Source: Brachycybe producta
Lineage: Eukaryota; Arthropoda; Diplopoda; Playtdesmida; Andrognathidae
NCBI GenBank assembly: GCA_036925085.1
Contig: JAUPFP010000011.1
Span: 3,344,797 to 3,408,796, forward strand
Direction: 5' to 3'
DNA length: 64,000 nucleotides
Numbering within the stretch: the first letter of the stretch is position 1; every line of letters begins with the position of its first letter. The notes beneath the pieces were generated by a model that had not been told where the DNA came from, did not search any database, and worked only from the letters and a program-made list of their open reading frames with translations. Positions 54,467-64,000 of the stretch are shown here, piece after piece. The translations under genes were made by a program, and so were the position numbers.

Positions 54467-54831
54467 ACCATGCTCCTCTTTGTTCTTGGTCCACTCTTTC
54501 GCTCAGCTTTTTGTACTACGTCGATTCTATCCGTATCACATCATGGGCACGTGGACGCACCTTTGATTTAATAATGTTCATTCTTTTAACATTTATGTTT
54601 CAATGCAATATGAAACTGCGTTGTCTTTATGTTCAATAACTAACCGTTCTCTGAACAGGCCAGCGACGCCATAGGGCAAGAAGACATATGTCTCCTTACG
54701 GAGCACGTCTTCAAGAAAGAAAGAAAAAACACCACGGCAACCAGAAGTGGATGGTAACCATCCTACGGAGGAGATTACACCCCTACTCAGGAGAACAACT
54801 ACAATCCATCACCATTTGTCCATTTTGGTAA

Positions 54832-55839
54832 CTCCAATGTTCCTCTTGTGGTTACCACGCAATCGAGGGAAGAAACAAGCTACAGAAAAGGTACAAAAAG
54901 TCGTCAACACTGACAGTAGAATTGCAATTTTCACATATAATTTATATAATTTTTATCTTTTTGACCCAATTAACCCAGATCTCTCCTATATTAAAGCAAA
55001 ATTATTTTTATTAAGGTATATGAATGTATGCATGAATTCAAAGGATCACATGAATGAGATGTTACGGATATGAAACAGGCTGATTCTGTACAAATGGTGA
55101 TTTATTTAAAACACCCAGTTAATTCTTCATAAAAATTAATTAACAACATACCAGAATAAATTTTAACACATGTATTCCAGGTAATTACACTTAATACAAA
55201 ATACATTAACAAATATAAAAAGAAAAAAGTCACAATTACTATTGACCTATTAAGAAAAACCTTTGCAAAGTACGTTACACGTTGCTATTATTTTGTGGGT
55301 AACATTATAGGCCTACGCATAATTTATATTCAATCTTGAACAAGAGGTAGCCTGGGTATAACTTCATACTTTCGTCCGGATGAAGAGTCAATAGATTATT
55401 TTGAATACCGTAAATTCTGTATTGAAGCACACATTCATCTCGACACATGGGCGCCCACACATAGGGGCAAGGAGGCGTGGTCGCCCCCTTTCCAAAGCCA
55501 TTTTTAATGTTGTTCCAAAAAGCTTGGAAACGCATAAGAATTCAAGAAATTTTAAAATTCGAAAAAATAGGTCTTTGGCTTTTTTTCAGAAATGCCTCAG
55601 GAGCGCTCAATTGGCCCGAGAAGTCTCCTTTTTTCTTGTCGAGTACGCCTTTATGCGAGTTTGTACAAGAGCGCCTTATACTCATGCAGTGGCGTTGGGA
55701 ATCGCCCCCCCCCATGAAATTATGCCTCGACAAATGCATTAATTGTACGCCCTTTTTTGGTCGTTTTATTTTCAAATTTAATTTTTTTTCCATATAATTT
55801 ATTGATTTTTGTTGTGTCAAAAAGGTTCTGTGTCGCCGG
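54832..55839. other. no gene recognised; repeat fragment at 55440-55790
   Basis: 54832-55430 is AT-rich without a convincing frame. 55440-55790 has ends GGGCGCCCACACATAGGGGC and GTGGCGTTGGGAATCGCCCC typical of eroded transposon termini (GGCGCC-type). Open frames across it in both directions are not conserved. Confidence 0.35.
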
Positions 55840-56178
55840 CGTGCAAATAACGCCAAATATATTTTTTTTGTTTAGAATGCTGGTATAATTTATAGGTTTA
55901 TGGGCATGATAACCATGTAGCTATGGGTAACCACTTGCCTGCCATTAAACTAATAACAGAGACCCCACTGTTTTCATTATGCTATATAAAACATACACGT
56001 TCAAATATAAATATACTGTAAATAAATATATTTTCAAATGTAAACGTTTATTTATATCATGGCAACGATAAAACAACAAATAAAAATACATAAGACTACT
56101 GAAACTATTAAAAAAGAATCTAAAACACAACGAACAAAGATAAAACGATAAAAGAACTTTCCAGAAATTCGACTAAAA

Positions 56179-57270
56179 ATGGAAGTGTTAAATACAAGTC
56201 CGAAAAGTGACTTCCAAGAAAATCACAAAATCCAGTTTAAAGACGCTGAAACATTTGCATATCACATCTCTTCAATTTTGATATTTTTGAAACCATATGG
56301 ATTTTCTGTAAAGAAATCTAACAGTAACCTATTGAAATCCAAATGGAAATACGTTGCTAAGATATGCAATAAAAGCATATTTATTATTACTGCAACTTTA
56401 TCATTGTACGTTATGATTGTTTATTATACCATTCCATTTTATAGTATCAGCACGTCAACATTTATGATGAGTTTACTGATTGTTATAGTATCAATATTGG
56501 TTATTTCTGGATGTGCACTGTTTTTGTGTCAAGAAGGAAATGTTAAGGCATTTTACGTTGCTCTCTTGAACCACCTGAACAACTTTTGCTTTCCAGATGA
56601 GCGCAATACTATCATCAAAAAAAGTTGTCAATTTGGATTGTTTTACACAATTTTTTTGTTAATCTTTAATCTGACAGTACTTTTTGCAATCATACCAATC
56701 AACTATGATCTAATTGATAATGAACACAAATTACGAATTCAATCTAAATCATACAATAATGTTACAAACTGTATTTCAAAATATTGTTTTACGGATTTTA
56801 TTTTTGAAACACCAATTCTTGCAATATGTGCTACAATAATTGTTTCACTGTTTATGCAGTTTCAGCAATTATTTATACATGCAATGAAAATAATTCTACT
56901 GTGTTTAGATTCTATAAAAAATGTCAATTCATCCAAAAAGGCAACAGCTGAAATATTATTAGAATTTCAACAAAAACATTACAGTATTGTTCAACTTGTA
57001 AATATTGTCGATAGAATATTTGCAAATACTTCTGGTTTAGCTTTAATTGCTACCATAGTTAGTGTTCTCTTTACTACAAGAGGAATTTCTGTTGCCTCTC
57101 AGTTTCAATTATTGATTCTTCCTGTAACATTGGCATTTATTGGTTTAATATATGGAGGACTGTTGGCTATAAATATAAACAAGAAGGCAAGTATCTTTTC
57201 ACTTAATCATGAATTTATAAAGCATTCAACAGTTGAGTCACATGTAATCAGCTTGAAAGCCATGTGGCAG
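56179..57270 (+). CDS. gustatory receptor-like (GRL) multi-pass membrane protein, first large exon
   Basis: The open frame encodes 364 residues up to CAG|GTAGTT at 57270/57271, a good phase 0 splice donor. An unspliced reading adds only two residues before a stop. The N-terminal cytoplasmic part is followed by about six hydrophobic helices near residues 65-85, 95-117, 150-175, 208-232, 284-300 and 308-332. The loop after helix 4 (AMKIILLCLDSIKN...EFQQKHYSIVQLVNIVDRIF) has the length and helical look of the intracellular loop of insect-type chemoreceptors (7TM_7 superfamily). Those proteins end in a seventh helix usually encoded after a phase 0 intron, so the missing helix probably lies in a later exon not found here. 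N-glycosylation sites (NNVTN) sit in the loop after helix 3. The ligand is unknown. The start is the first ATG in a Kozak-like context (AAAATGG). Confidence 0.6.
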
Positions 57271-57419
57271 GTAGTTTGACCACAATCATATATGACTGTA
57301 AATTGCAAAAAATAAGACATCATTGTCAAATTGAAATTGTAGTAATAAATAAGAAATTCAAGGAACCCTATAGACCTCCATTGCTTTAATATATGCTTCC
57401 ATGTATCCAATAACCAACT

Positions 57420-57692
57420 TTCATGTGTATGCTCATGTACACACGTGCGCGCATGTGCACGCACATGTACACACTTGTGCACATGTGTATGCACATGTAC
57501 ACACTTGTGCACATGTGTATGCACAGGTACACACTTGTGCGCATGTGTATGCATATGTACACTTGTGCGCATGTGTACACACGTGAAGACACTTGTGCGC
57601 ATGTGTACGCACATGTATACACTTGTGCGATTGTGTATATAGATAAACACACATGTATTGCTCCCGTCAATTATGACGGGTTACCCCACTAG
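57420..57692 (+). repeat. 30-bp alternating purine-pyrimidine minisatellite ending in a Helitron 3' end
   Basis: Units of CACATGTACACACTTGTGCG CATGTGTATG repeat about seven times (57430-57640) and alternate purine and pyrimidine almost without break. Directly after comes TCCCGTCAATTATGACGGG, GTTACCCCA and CTAG, then T: the Helitron 3' terminus on the plus strand, ending at 57692. The 5' end is not identified. Open frames over the array in five frames are artefacts. Confidence 0.7.
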
Positions 57693-58544
57693 TACAAAAA
57701 TAATAACAGAACATGGAAAGGAACAAGCCTAAATAATAGAAAAGTCCCCCTTTCCAATGCTATAACTGGAAAGAGGAAAAATCTCGATTTTTTTTAAAAA
57801 AAATTACGTTTTTAAAAAATCGAAATTTTATATATCAAATTGCTCTATTTTTTCCAGTTTCATCGTCAAAATGTGTTAATCATTTTAGGTCTGATGACAT
57901 TTTATTGTAGGTGGCCCCATTTTCGAGTTGTTCGACCCACAAAAAATTTTGATCAAAAACTCAAAATTTGTTTCTAAAAAATTCATAAAAAAATAATCCC
58001 ACTTAATCAAATAAAAAATACTGCATGTCTTTATCTCATTCCGTTCTTGAGTTGTTCTACCCACAAAATCGGGGTTCCGGACACAGACACACACAAGCAC
58101 AGACACACAGACACACACACATACAGACATCCTTTTTTGCGCCTTTTCTTGCATGATCCAAATCTCTAAAGAGCAATGGAGGTCAAAAGGGATTGGCAGT
58201 AGAAGTCTACAGAATGGTAACCTATAGCAGAATGGTAACCTATAGCAGAATGGTAACCAGGGCAAGGCGAGTAAGGCACCTGCCACAAGCAACAAATTAT
58301 AAAGTGCAAAATAACCACACTAAGAGAGTGCCAATTGTTTTTTACCTCAAGCATAAATTATAGCTAGTTACAGCATAGCTGAATAGCAGAATTTTGCAAC
58401 AGGCCTGCAAGCAAGCAAATAATCAACAGATTTATGAAAGAACTAGCATTACTACTCGGCTTTGCTCGGGTAAAGTAAACAATTAAAAGAAATAACTTTT
58501 ATTGACTTTCATCTTCACTGTTAAGAAATCTAACGGGGATGACC
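57693..58544. other. no gene; microsatellite and short tandem repeats
   Basis: 58078-58130 is a CA/CAGA-rich microsatellite. 58197-58260 has a 20-bp unit (AGCAGAATGGTAACCTAT) three times. 58452-58480 has CGGCTTTGCTCGGGTAAAG, the look of another transposon end. No coding region is seen. Confidence 0.5.
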
Positions 58545-58850
58545 ATGGGTTTAAGGGGGATGAACCCCCTTAAACCCATGTTCATCCCCATAAAACTATG
58601 TTCATCCCCATAAAACCATGTTCATCCCCCTAAACCCATGTTCATCCCCTATAAAACCATGTTCATCCCCCTTAAAACCATGTTCATCCCCCGTAAAACC
58701 ATGGTCATCCCCCTAAAACCACGTTCATCCCCTAAACTCATGTTCATCCCCCATAAAACCATGTTCATCCCCCTTTAAACCATGTTCATCCCTTTAAAGT
58801 ATGTTCATCCCTTTAAAATGTGTGTTCATTCATAATATTGTGTTCATCTA
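58545..58850. repeat. 20-22 bp minisatellite (CCATGTTCATCCCC unit)
   Basis: About 13 units of CCATGTTCATCCCCCTAAAA lie in one direction. One inverted unit at the left end (CCATGGGTTTAAGGGGGATG) makes a hairpin with its neighbour. No gene. Confidence 0.85.
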
Positions 58851-59174
58851 ATTATATATGCATTCTGTATCGGGTTATAGAGTTACCCCAATGTTCATCC
58901 CGTTCATTCGTTCTTCTTTTTATCCTGACCCAAAACTGCACCATTTTCACAGCCAACCAAAAAACTTCAGCAGCTTTATATACATTTGTGCACGTTCCTA
59001 GAATTCCGCGCCCCTTCAAAAATACATTATTTGTGTTATTATGGAAGAACACAGAAGTGCATTGCCTATCTTAAGGCGTCGAAACTATTATCCCCGTTTC
59101 AGGTTCCTAATCTTTTTAAAATGAAACGGTTTGCCTATTAGGAATGGCCATCGATTGTATTGATATTTCGATGG
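58851..59174. other. intergenic, no feature recognised
   Basis: AT-rich host-like DNA up to the LTR edge. The short open frames are not conserved with anything else in the window. Confidence 0.4.
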
Positions 59175-59955
59175 TGTAACGACCCGACTGGTCCGTCACA
59201 ACACCTCGGGCAAACTTTGTACGGTTAAAAAGAACCAATAAAACTTACCCGGCTCCAGACTCCGAATACGGGGACGGGATCGCACCCGTAGCCGCCTCTG
59301 CACGGTGAACAGTGGGTAGCGTCGACTCCCACGAAGTCCCCTCGCCGGACACGATGGTCGATCCGCCGCCACAACGAGAATATCGCGGTGGAAGCGGTTC
59401 CACCGCGAGCCGACGCAAGTACCGGCCAACAAAAGGCCGGAAAGAGACGGTGAAAACCCGTAGATTTCCCCACCCTCACCGCGGTACTCCCCAATAAAAC
59501 ACACGACACCGGAAGTTAGTTGAAATAAAATGAAGGTTTATTAACACTTACTTAATAAAGGCAATATGCAAATTAGCAGTGATTCTCCACACAACTTGGC
59601 TGGGCAAATCCCACCAGCCAAGCCCCCCATGGAGAACAACACAAAGGCAAACAAAGAAGATAAAACCAAACAATGAAGGCCTCCCTGGCCTCCAGCAAAG
59701 ATGTGGTCTCCTCAATTCCCTACAACACACTGCCCAGATTCAATGGCTGACCAAGCCAAAGAAACCTCCAGGCAACTCCACCTGGAGGGGACAGTGGTCA
59801 CTTCTGACCTCTCACCCATTGACTCCAATGGTGAGAGGTCTGCTGGCTCCAAAATGGCATCCGACCCAACAGCCTACTATATGCTGCCAGGCAGATCACC
59901 ATAATGAGTTCCTCTGCTCAATCAAAAATGCGATTGAGCAGACCAGGTTGCCACA
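59175..59955 (-). repeat. 3' LTR of the gypsy-type element
   Basis: On the minus strand it begins TGTGGCAACCTGG, directly after a purine-rich tract (AGGGAAGTTGAGAGGAT), and ends GGGTCGTTACA. It therefore has TG...CA ends and a polypurine tract in the expected place, for a length of 781 bp. The pairing LTR is outside the window, so the boundaries are inferred. Confidence 0.6.
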
Positions 59956-60032
59956 ATCCTCTCAACTTCCCTGTTCCGTCCCGGGAACAGGTAGGTCGAG
60001 CCAGCACGGATTGCTCCCTCAAACCTGACCAC

Positions 60033-62770
60033 TTAGGGTGCAGAAGGCTTCCCTGGCGGTGGAGCACACGTGGAGCCCATCCACTCCGCTGCCCACCGGT
60101 GGGCCCACCACAAGCACACCTGGGTGTTATGCCACCCGAGTCCAGGATCGAAGACCGACCCCCTAAGACGGTTTTCCTCCAAGATTCGCACTTCCTCAAA
60201 AGGAATCTCTTGGAGCTGCGGGCACCTTCTCAGCAACCGGCTCATTAGAAGGTCTACCAGGGCAATTGCGGGCACGATCGTAGCCCCTGGTAGTGGCTGA
60301 GAAACCATCTGACCAGCCATACCTTCTAGGTCGCATCCCAACAAGCGTCGGATCAATGGGACTGCACGCCGAGATAAACATCCCATCTCGGCATCTAGTC
60401 CCATCACATCCACAAAACTATACGCTTGTCGGACCGGGTTCACGACCACTACTACCGGTATACCCTCACAACTGAACGCCACCACATGGTTCATGTTGTA
60501 CGGTGGTAGCTGCGCCACCCAAGGCTCTGGCAGTGGCTCTGGCAGTGGCTCTGCCAGACGATAATAGCCATGGTATTGGTAACCACCCATTCCCGGCTGG
60601 TCCTGCCACAGACACAGTCGGTTATTCAGATACACCTCTGCATCTGAATACGGGGGCATCGCACCAATACACCGTCCCTTAGGCACAAGCCCAGGAGAGG
60701 TTGATGTTTTCGGTCCTTGGGTATCAGATACCCCACCGCTGCAGCCCGGAAAGAAGGGTGTACCCCCACTGGGGGTCACGGGATCACGTTTTGGCAGAAC
60801 AATAACTCCATCCAACATGGTTCCTTCGCCCATCGGTAAGGGCGTAGTCACCTGATGAAGGGTTCCAACCGATCGAACTCGCAAGCTCGATACCGCATCC
60901 ACCTTCGGGGAGGGTGGAGGCATGCGGACCACAATGTCACGCATAATCCTACCATCCATCCGCACCACCTCTACAGGATGGGTATGGATCGGCTGATTCC
61001 CGGCCGGCATGCTCGACTTAGCATGCCGGGACTCCTCCTTCTCCGCCACAACGCTTCCATTTTGAGCTCCCTGGCGCTTACTCATGGAAGGTGTCGGACA
61101 CCCCTTCCTCTCACATTTGGACTTCATACTGTCCATCATCAGAGAGGGAGGTTTACCGTGCGCTGAGCCAGACTTAACCGCACTCAATGACTTACCGGGC
61201 CGGTCAGGCTTAGGTGGGTGGTTAACCCCCTTCGCCTTCTCGGACTTAGGTTAGGTAAACAAAGGTTTTCCGGCCGGAGCCGTACTTCACTTTGGTGAAA
61301 CACCCTTAGCCGAACTGGCGGCCGAGAAAGGCAGTCCGCAGACAAACCATTCCCGCCCATCCCGAAGGAGAACAGTTCCCTTCGGTGTAAGAGTCGGCAG
61401 ACTCTTACCACCAGCAGTTTTGTCCACCGCACCATGGGCTGGTACCCTGGCGGACTGCATTGCCTCCCTCCTGGCAATTTGCTGCTGGCCGGCCTGGAGG
61501 ATTCGAACTCGATCCTCCTGGCTTTTCGGTTTGCAAGGTGGGAAGGCCTGTCCCTGCACGTAGGGCCGGGCCTTCTTCCCTCTGAAATGATCTGCCCCTG
61601 GTGGGGTGTGAGGGCGGGACAACTTCTGTCCCTTACCACCACCACCACTCGTAGATTTACCCATTTTACCGGGAGCGGATACTGGAGGCTGCTTCGCTTT
61701 CTTCTCCACTCGCCAGTCCCTTCCTTCAGGGTGGGCGAGAGCTACAGCTGGAAGACCCACCGCCGGAGTAAGCATACTCATAGCAGTCATACGGGCTCTC
61801 AGCTGGGCCTCTCTCTCTGCAAGAGCCTTCATTTTGGCAGCCATCCGTGCAGCTCCGGACTTTCTCTTTTACTTCCTGGCACAGTCTTCCTCGCTCGCAC
61901 GGCCGGAATCTCCTGCAGGAGAACTCCATGGGTTCCCGCCACTGACGGTCTACCCAGTGTGGTCGCACCATGCCCGTCAGACTCCAAAGAGTCCTCTGTA
62001 GCATGGTGACGACTCCGCCACTGCTGCTTCCTTCCACTACGACCGTTGAAAGTCAGACAATCACGGTCATCACCATGATCCACGGCTTTCAAACGGAAGC
62101 AACCGCTCTTTTTCGGGTTCTTGCCGTCCAAATTCCGCTGACCTTGGGCATCCCCAAGCGACACGGTACTCGGACGGTTCGAACCCGTCGGAAGAGCGCC
62201 TTCCGATCCAGCAGAACCCACATGGCAACATCCATGACGGTTCCACCACTCCCACCATGCGTCCATACGGCCCATGACCGAATGGCACATAGCGGCACAG
62301 GCATCCACGGTAGCCAGTTGATTCTTCTCCACTGTAGGAGCAGTCTCCGACCGTGGTTGGGTGGCTACATCGTCTTCAGCCGCCACAGCCCCGGTCACCT
62401 CCGAGGTTTCACCGTTGACCGCCTTTTTAGGTGCAGACACACGGTGAGTCACCGAAATTGACTGGCCTGGAGGAGCCTTCACGTTAATACTAACGTGAAC
62501 AGAGACGAGGTCTTCCCGGACGTTTCCGTCTGGTTAGGGACCAACTTCTTTGGGCCCTCAGTCAGACGACCTACGGTGGGTCGCCCACGGGTTTCCTCCT
62601 CGGAAACCGGGCGGTCCCAACATGCAGGCAAGTCTGGCTGCCTCATCTCCCAGCCATCTGCCCAAACTAGCGGACGACCGGCTCTCTCCCACCAGGGCAG
62701 GGGCTCATTGAGCGTACCCTGGACTGTTTCATGCCCAATTCTGGCAGAAAGCCCACTCACCTCAAACACC
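60033..62770 (-). pseudogene. extra open-frame region downstream of integrase, unknown product
   Basis: Several minus-strand frames fill the space between integrase tail and LTR. The longest (60033-61187) has 384 codons. It is Pro-, Gly- and Ser-rich in its first half. Its second half looks globular, with VVAFSCEGIPVVVVV and a leucine-rich stretch (LVDLLMSRLLRRC). Other parts are Gln/Arg- and Trp-rich. No membrane segment or envelope motif is seen, and I recognise no family. Gypsy-type elements sometimes carry a third gene here; this one is unassigned. Fossil. Confidence 0.45.
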
Positions 62771-63965
62771 CTCGGTCTCCGTGGACGGAGGTTATACCGA
62801 GGTGGAGGGGGGTCCTCCGCCTCCGAGTCAGTAGACTCCGAAGAAACGGACGGTGGTTTTGGCGTTGGAGTACCATTACTCTCCCCGCCGTAACCTCCGG
62901 TCTAGCATCCGTATCATCGCTGCCTGCATCGGAGGAGGTTTCAGAGACACCAAGTCCATCTTCTTCCCTCACGGTGCAGGTGGGTATGTATGGTTTCAAG
63001 TTGTCCACATGAAACCGGTCTCGCACTTTCTGACCATACCCATCTACGAATTCTACCTCGTAGACTAGGTCGAAGTACTGCGAAACGACCGTACCACGTT
63101 CAGCCTTATATGCTAAACTCCATTTCTTCGCCTGGCCGAGCTTCCCAGCTTGGTCCCTAATCCACACCTGCGCTTCAGGCGGGTATAGGGGCGGCTGCAC
63201 TCGGCCGGAGTCATATTGCTCCTTTTGCCTCCTTTGAGCAGCGGTCAATCTCTGATGCACCTGCTCCTCCACGGCTTGCTGGTCAGGCAAGTCGCGGATT
63301 GGACCATCCGGAATAAGGTTATCAACCCCATCCGAGGCTCACGACCAAACAGCAACTGAAAACGGAAAGACCTGCATACTCTCCTGCACAGCTGTGTTAT
63401 AAGCCCACACGGCGGGCCGTAACTTATCCCACCAATCATGCTGTTCCTTGAGCGGATCAAGGTACCGCTTGATGGTTTCCATTACGGTCTTATTCGTACG
63501 CTCCGTAAGCCCATTAGCTTGCGGATGGTACGCCGTTGTGAAGTGATGTGCTATGTTATAGTGCTCCCGGAACTTCAGCAGGACTTTGCTGGAGAACTGG
63601 GACCCACGATCCGAAACAAGAGCGTTCGGTGTATCATACACCAAAAGGATCTCGTCCTTCAAGAACTTCACAACACAAGTGGCCGTGGCCCTTCGCACCG
63701 CTCTCGCTACACCGTACCGGGTGAAATAGTCAACCATGATTAATACATAGGTGACTCCACCCACGGAGGCAGGAAACGGCCCAACGAAGTCCATTCCCCA
63801 GGTGTGAACTGGGTACTTCGGCACAATCGGTTGCAGAAATCCCTGACTTCTTGCGAACTGTCGCGCTCGTTGACACACCAAACACGACTTAATGTATTCG
63901 GCAGTGTCCCGCTTCATACCAATCCAGTAGAAGCGTGAGCGCAGTCGTTGGTAGTTCTTAAACAT
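62757..63965 (-). pseudogene. gypsy-type integrase and C-terminal tail
   Basis: Visible in order are an HHCC-like zinc-binding end (IKSCLVCQRAR), the catalytic core with WGMDFVGPFPAS, LVSDRGSQFSSKVL and the YHPQANGLTERTNKTV block carrying the third acidic residue, then a tail with KEQYDSGRVQPPLYP, VWIRDQAGKLGQAKKWSL and FHVDNLKPYIPTC. Integrase inserts the cDNA copy into host DNA. It belongs to a broken element. Confidence 0.8.
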
Positions 63966-64000
63966 CCCGAAGTGACCAGCTTCGTGAGTGTCATGCAGCT

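Larger units (their letters stand above)
59175..64000 (-). mobile_element. Ty3/gypsy-type retroelement, 3' half, runs off the window (fossil)
   Basis: On the minus strand, from right to left: an integrase region (63965 down to about 63245), a post-integrase tail (to 62757), a 2.7-kb stretch with several overlapping open frames, and a 3' LTR (59175-59955). The base composition is clearly GC-rich compared with the host DNA on its left. The lineage is the same as the old copy at 15064-19745, judging from the shared FHVDNLKPY and GKLGQAKKWSL blocks. It is better preserved and so younger, but broken in a few places. The 5' half lies outside the window. Confidence 0.85.

Noticed and set aside
54747-55073. 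108-codon frame starting MDGNHPTEEI
   Set aside because: Out of frame with the best splice reading at 54659, with no domain and no support from a second copy.
55401-55856. Pair of opposite 100-codon frames
   Set aside because: They lie in an eroded transposon fragment with GGCGCC-type ends and neither shows a domain.
57207-57692. Overlapping Cys/His/Thr-rich frames on both strands
   Set aside because: They all come from the 30-bp alternating minisatellite.
59579-62893. Plus-strand frames over the gypsy element
   Set aside because: GC-rich DNA leaves long accidental frames; integrase and its tail fix the minus strand as coding.

Overview
The window looks like nuclear DNA of an animal, most likely an aquatic invertebrate. 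It is strongly AT-rich, has introns with GT-AG ends, and carries CR1-type LINEs, Ty3/gypsy retroelements, Helitrons, MITEs and Polinton-like elements. The phylum cannot be fixed from sequence alone. By my reading more than half of the window is mobile or fossil mobile DNA.

Layout. 1-8941: right part of a broken Polinton/Maverick-like element (copy A), ending in a terminal palindrome. 8942-14650: unit 1 of a gene cluster, with a solo LTR upstream, a two-exon secreted cysteine-rich gene (gene 1) and MITE and Helitron insertions in its intron. 14651-23345: nested mobile DNA (TTAA-flanked element, degraded gypsy fossil split by one LINE and followed by a second). 23346-27254: unit 2 (gene 2). 27255-32494: unit 3 (gene 3, with a palindrome beside its TATA box and an LTR nested in its intron). 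32495-34406: repeats and LINE scraps. 34413-46685: a complete-ended but broken second Polinton-like element (copy B, 12.3 kb), flanked by the 6-bp duplication GCTAAG. 47172-50382: a hAT-type MITE and the divergent gene 4. 50383-55800: repeats, a Helitron, a tRNA-like SINE head and one orphan exon that may encode part of an NTR-like domain. 56179-57270: a large exon of a gustatory-receptor-like membrane protein. 57420-59174: minisatellites and a Helitron end. 59175-64000: the GC-rich 3' part of a gypsy-type retroelement on the minus strand, running off the window.

The most interesting host content is the four-gene cluster. Every copy has a small signal-peptide exon ending in phase 1, then one large exon with a cysteine pattern typical of the CS-alpha-beta (defensin-like) fold, a long Ser/Gln/Asp-rich tail and a conserved basic C-terminal block. 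Copies differ in number of cysteine domains and in tail length, as expected for a fast-evolving secreted immune or effector family.

The most interesting mobile content is the Polinton-like pair. Their outer ends are near-perfect 80-94 nt palindromes with an ETS-like site fused to a CRE in each arm and a GC/CACCC box in the loop. The elements also carry a PC4-type ssDNA-binding frame, an A32-like packaging ATPase fragment, and terminal repeats filled with a 105-120 bp minisatellite.
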